A stretch of 8,875 nt of DNA from Acidobacteriota bacterium (lineage in GTDB: Bacteria; Acidobacteriota; Vicinamibacteria; Vicinamibacterales; 2-12-FULL-66-21): positions 1 through 8,875 of the forward strand of contig JACDBQ010000424.1 of the NCBI GenBank assembly GCA_013694845.1. Direction: 5' to 3'. Position 1 is the first letter of the stretch; each line of letters starts with the position of its first letter. Made by a program: the position numbers and the translations under genes. A model generated the notes under the pieces. It saw nothing but the letters and a program-made list of their open reading frames with translations, did not search any database and was not told the origin of the DNA. Below, one piece after another: positions 1 through 6,260 of this stretch.

Positions 1-856
1 GAGCGGGGCCGACCGATGCCGTGCGGCCCAGGGCCTCCGAGTAGGCGCGGAGCGCGGCCGTATTCGACCCGTAGACCTCCCAGCAGCCGCGCCGTCCGCA
101 GCTGCAGAGGGGGCCCCGTTCGTCGAAACTCACGTGACCGAACTCGCCGGCGAGTCCGGAGGCCCCGCGGACCAGGCGACCGCCGCTGATGATACCGGTT
201 CCGATCCCTTCGGAGACTGTTACGACCACGAGGTCCTTCATCTCGCGGTGGGTGCCGAAAGATGCTTCCGCGATGGCGCAGGCGTTGGCCGCGTTTTCCA
301 GTTCCACCGGGATGCCGGTCGCAAGTTCGATCGGCGCCTTGAGATCGATGTCGCGCCATCCCAGGTTGGGCGCGGCGACCAGCCGCCGTCGGGCGTGATC
401 CACGCCGCCCGGCACCGTCACGCCGATCCCCTCGCAGACGAGCCGCGGGTGCGCGCGGAGAAACGCCTGCAGGCGGCGACAGAGATTCCGCACGAAGAGA
501 CGCGGCTGGGGCGCCGTCGGCATCCGTTCGTAGGTGATGACACGTCCATTCGGATCCGCAATCGCGATGGTGGTCAGCGCCGGGCGGATATCGACACCGA
601 GAATGCGCGCCCGTTCGACGTTGAGATAGAGCAGGCGTGGCTTGCGACCCCGCGGCGCCTGCCCCGCAGCCCCTTCCGTGACCCAGTTCTGCCGGATCAA
701 TTGTTCGGTGATCAGGGAGACGGTGCTCGGCTGCAATCCGGTCTGGCGGGCGATCTCGGCGCGGGAGATCGGCTGCCTGGCGCGGATCAGGCCGAGGATC
801 CGGTGACGATTGACGTCACGCACGGTTTCAGTCGAGGTGATGGCGATGGGTGGCAT
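1..856 (-). CDS. ROK-family (NagC/XylR-like) transcriptional repressor, C-terminus cut by window edge
   Basis: Translated from ATG 856 down to the window edge: 285 complete codons of a family that is usually about 390-400 residues, so roughly the last quarter is missing. Residues 14-62 form a winged helix-turn-helix (SRAEIARQTGLQPSTVS is the recognition region), followed by the GRKPRLL linker. The ROK fold starts at LGVDIR (87-91) and continues with VTVPGG (147-151), APNLGWRDID (162-171) and SEGIGTGIISGG (215-226). GEFGH (237-241) with CSCGRRGCWE (251-260) gives the ROK zinc site (His241, Cys251, Cys253, Cys258) and sugar-contacting Glu238, His241 and Glu260. The kinase motif ENDANA reads ENAANA (188-193), so the catalytic Asp is lost: a sensor, not a kinase. 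It is divergent from the receptor operon, which suggests it controls that operon and itself, probably released by a sugar ligand (inference). No clear Shine-Dalgarno precedes ATG 856; GTG at codon 12 is a weaker alternative. Confidence 0.95.
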   Translation of the reverse strand, partial: MPPIAITSTETVRDVNRHRILGLIRARQPISRAEIARQTGLQPSTVSLITEQLIRQNWVTEGAAGQAPRGRKPRLLYLNVERARILGVDIRPALTTIAIADPNGRVITYERMPTAPQPRLFVRNLCRRLQAFLRAHPRLVCEGIGVTVPGGVDHARRRLVAAPNLGWRDIDLKAPIELATGIPVELENAANACAIAEASFGTHREMKDLVVVTVSEGIGTGIISGGRLVRGASGLAGEFGHVSFDERGPLCSCGRRGCWEVYGSNTAALRAYSEALGRTASVGPA

Positions 857-866
857 TGTGGCCAGA

Positions 867-877
867 CGAGCTTTAGT
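867..877 (-). promoter_or_regulatory. Candidate ROK operator box A
   Basis: Read on the minus strand this is ACTAAAGCTCG, matching box B on the plus strand (997-1007) at 10 of 11 positions. It lies just downstream of the predicted start of the repressor transcript, a suitable place for autorepression. An adjacent small inverted repeat, GTTC-N7-GAAC (876-890), reaches into that promoter's -10. Assignment to the ROK protein is inferred from position and the duplicated box, not from a known consensus. Confidence 0.4.
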
Positions 878-888
878 TCGAGTGGTGA

Positions 889-917
889 ACGATACGTCCG
901 GCTGCGGGGGCTGTCAA
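889..917 (-). promoter_or_regulatory. Predicted sigma70 promoter of the ROK repressor gene
   Basis: On the minus strand, a perfect -35 TTGACA (917-912) is followed by a 17-bp spacer and TATCGT (894-889), which matches TATAAT at 4 of 6 positions. Transcription would start near 882, leaving a leader of about 26 nt before ATG 856. Spacing and -35 are ideal and the location is right for the divergent repressor gene. It is predicted from sequence only. Confidence 0.6.
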
Positions 918-983
918 GCGTGCCGCCGCGCCAGTGGCCCCGCCGGGGCTCCCCTGCTCCAGGGGCATGTCGCGCTTGACAGC
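910..983. repeat. Inverted 11-bp repeat carrying both -35 boxes
   Basis: CGCTTGACAGC occurs on the minus strand at 920-910 and identically on the plus strand at 973-983, with 52 bp between the arms. Each copy holds the TTGACA of one of the two divergent promoters, and the identity extends beyond the hexamer on both sides. Confidence 0.7.
937..965. repeat. Two adjacent GC-rich palindromes between the divergent promoters
   Basis: GCCCC-GCC-GGGGC (937-949) is followed after one base by CCCCTG-CTC-CAGGGG (951-965). Both have perfect arms of 5 and 6 bp and 3-bp centres. They sit between the two -35 boxes, outside either predicted transcript, so they are better read as a DNA site (possible activator or second-regulator binding) than as RNA hairpins. 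No known consensus was recognised. Confidence 0.5.
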
Positions 984-1004
984 GTCCCGGCGAGCCACTA
1001 AAGT
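976..1004 (+). promoter_or_regulatory. Predicted sigma70 promoter of the receptor operon
   Basis: A perfect -35 TTGACA (976-981), a 17-bp spacer and TAAAGT (999-1004; 4 of 6 to TATAAT). Transcription would start near 1011, giving a leader of about 65 nt before ATG 1076. The -10 lies inside a box (997-1007) that recurs inverted near the repressor start, so repressor binding there would block polymerase. Confidence 0.65.
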
Positions 1005-1007
1005 TCG
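997..1007 (+). promoter_or_regulatory. Candidate ROK operator box B, overlapping the receptor promoter -10
   Basis: ACTAAAGTTCG, an inverted copy of box A (10 of 11). It fully covers the predicted -10 TAAAGT at 999-1004, so a bound protein would occlude the promoter. The two boxes are 130 bp apart between corresponding ends, so looping between them is possible. Confidence 0.4.
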
Positions 1008-1063
1008 GGCCTCAAATAAATGTCCCGCGACTTCACGAGTCCGGGGCGACCGACCGCCGTCGC

Positions 1064-1069
1064 GAGGAG
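1064..1069 (+). promoter_or_regulatory. Shine-Dalgarno of the TonB-dependent receptor, beside a possible hairpin
   Basis: GAGGAG ends 6 bases before ATG 1076 and fixes that start. Directly upstream, GCGAC (1046-1050) can pair with GTCGC (1059-1063) across an 8-nt loop, and CGCGAC (1026-1031) can pair with GTCGCG (1059-1064). The second pairing includes the first base of the Shine-Dalgarno. Whether this affects translation is unknown. Confidence 0.75.
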
Positions 1070-1075
1070 TCACGC

Positions 1076-4000
1076 ATGTCGACGATCCGCCAGCTTCTGA
1101 CGAGTACGTCGCGGGTCACGGGGTATGTCTTGATCCTGCTTTTCAGCACCAGTTCGGCGGCTGCCCAGGAGACGCGCGCGACGGTGTTCGGCACGGTGCG
1201 CGATGCGTCCGGTGGCGTGCTCCAGGGCGTGCCAGTGGTCGTGACCAACGACGAGACCAATGTCCGGAACGATGCCGTCACCAACCCGAGCGGGGCGTTC
1301 GAGATCCCGTACCTGCTCCCGGGCACCTACACCGTGAGCGCCGAACTCGACGGCTTCAAGAAGTTCAGCCAGACGAGCCTCGTGCTCGCGGTGAACACTC
1401 GGGCCGAGGTGCGGATCGTCCTCGAGCTCGGCGCGGTCACCGATGAAGTGACGGTCACGGCCAACGCGACTCAGCTGGCGACGACCGCGAGCGCCTCCCA
1501 GGTGTTCACGAATCGGCAGGTGAATTCGCTGCCGATGTACAGCAACAGCGCCGCGCTGCTCGCGCGCAGTGTGCCCGGAATCCAGTGGGTGGCGACCTCG
1601 AATTACCTGGGTCTGCACTCCAACGCCGGCGCCTCCTCGATTACCGTGGCCGGCGGCGTGGGCGGCAACGAGTACTCGCTTGACGGCGTGCCGAACGCGG
1701 GTGGCGGCCGGCGGATGGGCTATCTGCCGTACACCGACACGGTCGCCGAGATCAAGGTAGAAACTGCGGGCTTCGATGCTTCGAAGGGACATTCGAGCGG
1801 TGCCAACATCAGCATGCTCTCGAAGAGCGGCACCAACGCCTACCGGGGCAGTGCGTCGTGGCAGTACTGGAATCCGCAGTGGAACGCTACCCAGAGCACC
1901 ACCAACCTCGCGTACTACGGAGGCATCGAGCAGGCCGAGCGTGAGGGGCGGACCGCAGACGCGGCGCGCCTGAGAAGCCAGCCCAAGGTGCAGCCCGGGT
2001 ACTCGAACAGCTGGGCAGGGGTCGCCGGCGGCCCGATCTGGCTGCCGAAAGTGTTCAAGGGCACCGACCGGCTCTTTTTCTTCTTCAGCTACAACGGCTT
2101 CAAGGACAAGAAGACCGAACAGCCGACCCAGGTCAACCGGACGGTGCCCACCGAAGCGCATCGCAGAGGCGACTTCTCGGACCTGCTGGCGCTCGATCCG
2201 GTGAAGTACCAGATCTATGACCCCCGGACGGCCCGGCTCGTGGGCGGCCGCGTCGTGCGCGATCCATTCCCGAACAACCAGGTACCGGTGCTCAACCCGA
2301 TCTACGCCGCCTATCTGCCGATCTTCCCGAGACCGAACAACCCGACCGGCATCGTGGACGCCGAAGGGCGGAACAACTATCTGGCCTCGGCGACCCCTTA
2401 CAACTGGGACTACGTGGCGCTCAGCAACCGGATCGACTGGAAGATCTCGAACCGGCACCGCTCGTTCGCGCGCTGGAGCTATAACGACTTCCTCGAGGAC
2501 CGCGGTGACTGGCTCTACGAGACGATGCGCGGGCTGCATGCGGCGAACCTCGTGCGCGAGAACATCGGTGCCACCATCGACCACGTCTTCCTGCAGAACT
2601 CCAGCACGATCTGGAACGTCTCGGTCGCGTACAACCGGTTCCGGGAAGGCAACTCGCGCAACGGCGTGCAGCAGTCGTTCAGCCCGGCCAGCGTCGGCCT
2701 GCCCGCCTATCTGCAGGAGCGGGCTGCGGAGGGACCCTGCAGCGCGCTGCCGTCGCTGAACTTCAGTACCGGTTCCTACTCGAATCTGGGGGTCGGCTGC
2801 GGCGGGTTCGTGAACTACAGCATCGGCACGGTGAAAGGAGACCTGACGAAGCTGCTCGGCACCCACAGCATCCGCAGTGGCATCGATCTCCGGATGCACT
2901 CCCGGACGAATACCCCGGGCGGGAGTTATGCCGGAAATTTCGGGTTTCGCAACAACTACGTGCGCCAGCGCGACGACACGACCACCGCCGGGACACTTGG
3001 CCTCGAGTGGGCGGCGTTCATGCTCGGCGTGCCGACGTCGGTGTCGATCGACAATAACGCCAGCTACGACCTGACCAATCCGTACTACGCAGGGTTCGTG
3101 CAGGACGACTGGCGGGTGACCGAGCGGCTGTCGCTGAACCTCAGCGTGCGGTACGAGGTCGAGGGAGGCTTCGTCGAGCGCGACAACAAGGGCATCGGCG
3201 GCGGCTTCAATTTCGGCTCGGAGCTGCCGATCACCGCCGCGGCTCAGGAGGCCTACCTGCGCAATCCCATCCCCGGCCTCCCGTCGATCCAGGTGCGGGG
3301 CGGCAACCGGTACCTGGGGGTTGACTCTCCACGGGCGCTCTTCAAGACTCAGCACGACATCCTGCCCCGGGCCGGTGTCGTGTTGAAACTGGACGACAAG
3401 ACGGTGATCCGGGGAGGCTACGGACTGTTTGTCGACACCAACAACGTGCTCGACGACACCATCAACCAGTTCGGCTACTCGCGTGGCACGAGCACGTCGG
3501 TGACGAACGATCTCGGGCTGACGTTCAACAACGCGGACCTTCGCGCCGGCCGGACGATCTTCAGCGATCCCTTCCCGGTGCGCGCCGACGGCACCCGCTT
3601 CAACACGCCGTTGGGCAATGCGCTCGGATCGTCGTCGCTCGTCGGCCGCTCGCTCACATTCGACGATCCCGACCGCAAGCGGGCACGACAGCAACGATGG
3701 CGCGTCGGCGGGCAGCGCGAGCTCACGAGTCACATCGTCGCCGAAGTCGCCTACCTGGGCGCCTACTCCGACCGCATCGCGCTGGCGCCCACGCTCAGCT
3801 ACCTTCCGGAGGAGTACTGGGCCGATGGCAACGTGCGGAACGACGCGGTCGCCAGCTTCCTGAACGGGACGGTCCCCAATCCGTTCAACATCAGTAATTT
3901 CGCGTTCCTGCAGCAGCAGAATCCGGCGCTCTACAACGACATGACCACCCTCAGCTTCTTCACGTCCACTACGGTCCGCCGGCATCAGCTCCTCCGGATG

Positions 4001-4744
4001 TATCCGCACATGACGGGTTCCCCGGGTCTCTCCAACGGCTCCGCCCCGCTCGGCAAGTCGCAGTACCATCACGTCGAGTTGTCGCTGCAGCAACGCACGC
4101 AGCACGGGGTTGAATGGAACATGTCGTACATCCGCGCATGGGACCGGCGTCGGGAGCTGTTCAACAACGAGTACGACCAGGTACCGGCGTGGCGGTCGGG
4201 CAATGCCTCGGCGCCCCACCATCTCATTCTGACCGGGATCGCCGAGTTCCCGTTCGGTGAAGGCAAGCGATGGCTGTCGAATCCAGGCGTGATGCGAGCC
4301 GTGGCGGGAGGCTGGCAGCTGGCGGCGATATACCACCTGCAGAGCGGCCAGGCGCTGAACTGGCCGAACGCCTTTTACTACGGCGAGAACTACGACGACA
4401 TCCTGCTGCCGGCAAGCGAGCGCGATCGTGCGCGATGGTTCAATACCGACAACTTCGAGCGTTCGACGGCGAACGAGCCCGCCGCGTTCCATCGCCGCGT
4501 GTTTCCGCAGCGCCTCCCCAAGCTGAGGGCCGACTACATGAATCAGCTCGACTTGCGGCTCACGCGGGGCATCAAGGTACCGGGCAAACGGCGCCTCGAG
4601 TTCACGGTTGACGCGATCAACGCGCTGAACAACGTGCAGTGGAATGCGCCCAGCACCACACCGACCGACGCCAACTTCGGCGTCGTGACTTCGCAGAGGA
4701 ACGAGCCGCGGTGGCTGCAGTTCCAGCTGCGCTTCACGTTCTGA
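1076..4744 (+). CDS. Oar-like TonB-dependent outer-membrane receptor with N-terminal carboxypeptidase-regulatory-like domain
   Basis: 1222 residues. A Sec signal peptide (hydrophobic core VLILLF, 18-23) ends at SSAAA, with likely cleavage after Ala30. Residues 34-117 form a CarboxypepD_reg-like beta-sandwich (VFGTVRDASGGVLQGVPV, then SGAFEIPYLLPGTYTV). EVTVTA (124-129) is a good TonB-box candidate. The plug spans about 133-258, with SLDGVPN (201-207) and the typical exit SGANISMLSKSGTNAYRGSA. The rest is a large beta-barrel rich in aromatic/Asn segments and ending LQFQLRFTF, with the terminal Phe expected for BAM-dependent insertion. Role: energised uptake of a bulky ligand through the outer membrane; such receptors are expanded in Acidobacteriota. 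A sugar-type ligand is inferred only from the ROK regulator and neighbouring oxidoreductases. It is the first gene of the operon, and the next gene begins 3 bp after its stop. Confidence 0.95.
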   Translation: MSTIRQLLTSTSRVTGYVLILLFSTSSAAAQETRATVFGTVRDASGGVLQGVPVVVTNDETNVRNDAVTNPSGAFEIPYLLPGTYTVSAELDGFKKFSQTSLVLAVNTRAEVRIVLELGAVTDEVTVTANATQLATTASASQVFTNRQVNSLPMYSNSAALLARSVPGIQWVATSNYLGLHSNAGASSITVAGGVGGNEYSLDGVPNAGGGRRMGYLPYTDTVAEIKVETAGFDASKGHSSGANISMLSKSGTNAYRGSASWQYWNPQWNATQSTTNLAYYGGIEQAEREGRTADAARLRSQPKVQPGYSNSWAGVAGGPIWLPKVFKGTDRLFFFFSYNGFKDKKTEQPTQVNRTVPTEAHRRGDFSDLLALDPVKYQIYDPRTARLVGGRVVRDPFPNNQVPVLNPIYAAYLPIFPRPNNPTGIVDAEGRNNYLASATPYNWDYVALSNRIDWKISNRHRSFARWSYNDFLEDRGDWLYETMRGLHAANLVRENIGATIDHVFLQNSSTIWNVSVAYNRFREGNSRNGVQQSFSPASVGLPAYLQERAAEGPCSALPSLNFSTGSYSNLGVGCGGFVNYSIGTVKGDLTKLLGTHSIRSGIDLRMHSRTNTPGGSYAGNFGFRNNYVRQRDDTTTAGTLGLEWAAFMLGVPTSVSIDNNASYDLTNPYYAGFVQDDWRVTERLSLNLSVRYEVEGGFVERDNKGIGGGFNFGSELPITAAAQEAYLRNPIPGLPSIQVRGGNRYLGVDSPRALFKTQHDILPRAGVVLKLDDKTVIRGGYGLFVDTNNVLDDTINQFGYSRGTSTSVTNDLGLTFNNADLRAGRTIFSDPFPVRADGTRFNTPLGNALGSSSLVGRSLTFDDPDRKRARQQRWRVGGQRELTSHIVAEVAYLGAYSDRIALAPTLSYLPEEYWADGNVRNDAVASFLNGTVPNPFNISNFAFLQQQNPALYNDMTTLSFFTSTTVRRHQLLRMYPHMTGSPGLSNGSAPLGKSQYHHVELSLQQRTQHGVEWNMSYIRAWDRRRELFNNEYDQVPAWRSGNASAPHHLILTGIAEFPFGEGKRWLSNPGVMRAVAGGWQLAAIYHLQSGQALNWPNAFYYGENYDDILLPASERDRARWFNTDNFERSTANEPAAFHRRVFPQRLPKLRADYMNQLDLRLTRGIKVPGKRRLEFTVDAINALNNVQWNAPSTTPTDANFGVVTSQRNEPRWLQFQLRFTF

Positions 4745-4747
4745 GTC

Positions 4748-6181
4748 ATGGTCGCAGCATCGCCACGCACCCGGACGATCGCGCGCACCCGGCCCGCGCG
4801 AGGGGCGGCGCTGCTCGCGGCTGCGCTCGCCGTGGCGATTGATGGTACGGCTCCCGCGGCGCAAGGTCAGGACCGCGCCGTGGAACCGGTGAAGCTGATC
4901 ACGCTCGATCCGGGCCACTTTCACGCGGCCCTCATCCAGAAGGAAATGTACCCCGGCGTATCGGACGTCGTGCACGTGTATGCGCCAGTCGGCACGGACC
5001 TCGTCGCCCACGTGAACCGCGTCGCGCAGTTCAACGAGCGCGCGGAACGTCCGACGCGCTGGCAGCTCGAGGTCCACAGCAGTCCCGACTTTTTCGAGCG
5101 GATGCTTCGCGAACGCCCCGGCAACGTCGTCATCCTGTCAGGCCGGAATCGACCCAAGATCGACCGCGTCCTGGCGTCGGTCAACGCGGGCCTTCATGTG
5201 CTCGCCGACAAGCCATGGATCGTCTCGAGCGACGACCTGCCAAAGCTGGATGCCGCCCTCGCCGCGGCTGCGAAGAAAGGTCTCGTCGCCTACGACGTGA
5301 TGACGGAGCGCTTCGAGATCACGACGATCCTGCAAAGGGTGTTCGTCGCCGATACGGCGGTGACCGGGCAGCTGGTGCCAGGAACGGAAGACGAGCCAGG
5401 CGTGATCCTGGAGAGCGTGCACTACCTGATGAAGACGGTCGCCGGCGTGCCGAATCTGCGCCCGACCTGGTTCTTCGACACCGAGCAGCAGGGCGAGGGG
5501 CTCTCCGATGTGGGGACCCACCTTGTCGACCTCGTGCCCTGGATCCTCTTTCCCGGACGGGTGATCAACTACCGAACCGACATCCGGCTGCTCGCGGCTG
5601 AACGCTGGCCCACGATGATGTCGGCTGCCGATTTCAAGCGCGTCACGGGTGGCAGCGGGTTTCCTGCTTCTCTGGCGCCCCAGGTAAAGGACGGTCAGCT
5701 TCGCTATGACGGCAATACGTCGCTCCTCTACACGCTGCGCGGCATCCACACCCGCGTGAAAGCGACGTGGGACTTCGAGGCGGCGGCAGGGGCAGGGGAC
5801 ACCCACTACGCGGCGGTGCGCGGCACCCGTTCGCGCATCGAGGTGCGACAGGGACCCGAACAGAAGTATCGAACGGAGCTCTACATCGTTCCCCTGAGCC
5901 CGGCCGACCATGCGCGCGTTGCGGAGGCGGCCAAGGCGCGGGTCGCCTCGCTGCAGTCGACGGTCCGCGGTCTCGCGATCGAGGACACCGGACGCGAGCT
6001 CCACGTTATCGTGCCGGATGCGTATCGGACCGGGCACGAAGCACACTTTGCCGAGGTGACACGAGAGTTCCTCGGTTACGTGCGGAATCCGAAATCGATG
6101 CCGGCATGGGAGCAGTCCGCAATGCTGGCGAAGTACTACGTCACGACCGGCGGCGTCGCACTCAGCCGGAAGGGCAAGTAG
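4748..6181 (+). CDS. Exported Gfo/Idh/MocA-like protein with putative oxidoreductase C-terminal domain
   Basis: 477 residues. The Arg-rich N-terminus and hydrophobic stretch (20-31, AALLAAALAVAI) followed by APAAQG (35-40) look like a Sec signal peptide; there is no twin-arginine motif. The mature part matches, as recalled, the family annotated 'putative oxidoreductase C-terminal domain' (Oxidoreduct_C): LDPGHFHAAL (53-62), GNVVILSGRNRPKI (125-138), LADKPWI (152-158, with Lys155 in the DKP version of the EKP catalytic motif), YDVMTER (182-188), LESVHY (221-226) and QQGEGLSDVGTHLVDLVPW (247-265, with His258 and Asp261 in the usual catalytic helix). The first beta-strand lacks a GxGxxG motif: the glycine loop is replaced by LDPGHFH, so NAD(P) binding is doubtful. 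No strong Shine-Dalgarno precedes ATG 4748; with 3 bp after the receptor stop, translational coupling is likely. A sugar or glycoside substrate is inferred from context. Confidence 0.85.
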   Translation: MVAASPRTRTIARTRPARGAALLAAALAVAIDGTAPAAQGQDRAVEPVKLITLDPGHFHAALIQKEMYPGVSDVVHVYAPVGTDLVAHVNRVAQFNERAERPTRWQLEVHSSPDFFERMLRERPGNVVILSGRNRPKIDRVLASVNAGLHVLADKPWIVSSDDLPKLDAALAAAAKKGLVAYDVMTERFEITTILQRVFVADTAVTGQLVPGTEDEPGVILESVHYLMKTVAGVPNLRPTWFFDTEQQGEGLSDVGTHLVDLVPWILFPGRVINYRTDIRLLAAERWPTMMSAADFKRVTGGSGFPASLAPQVKDGQLRYDGNTSLLYTLRGIHTRVKATWDFEAAAGAGDTHYAAVRGTRSRIEVRQGPEQKYRTELYIVPLSPADHARVAEAAKARVASLQSTVRGLAIEDTGRELHVIVPDAYRTGHEAHFAEVTREFLGYVRNPKSMPAWEQSAMLAKYYVTTGGVALSRKGK

Positions 6182-6189
6182 CGGGGGTT

Positions 6190-6223
6190 CGGGTCTGGCG
6201 GGTCGGGTCCCGGGTCTCGGGTC
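6190..6223 (+). repeat. Degenerate GGGTC tandem repeat in the gap between the two oxidoreductase genes
   Basis: Five GGGTC units start at 6191, 6200, 6205, 6212 and 6219, separated by 0-4 bases, in a 79-bp gap that otherwise holds only the next gene's ribosome binding site. No promoter or terminator was seen here. It resembles a simple-sequence expansion rather than a defined binding site. Confidence 0.6.
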
Positions 6224-6248
6224 TCGAACGTGCTGTAGACGAATCATC

Positions 6249-6253
6249 AGGAG
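6249..6253 (+). promoter_or_regulatory. Shine-Dalgarno of the Tat-exported oxidoreductase
   Basis: AGGAG lies 7 bases before ATG 6261. It fixes the start so that the twin-arginine motif falls at residues 8-9, as expected for a Tat signal. Confidence 0.75.
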
Positions 6254-6260
6254 ACAACGC

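Noticed and set aside
134..979. A plus-strand open frame over the first 850 bases
   Set aside because: It is the shadow of the ROK gene on the minus strand, which has clear HTH, sugar-binding and zinc motifs. The plus-strand translation shows no family features and runs through the divergent promoters.
1070..5077. A 4-kb open frame on the minus strand, antisense to the receptor and the start of the next gene
   Set aside because: Its translation is rich in Arg, Val, His and Glu with no recognisable domain, while the opposite strand encodes a full receptor with signal peptide, plug and terminal Phe. Stop-free antisense frames are common in GC-rich genes.
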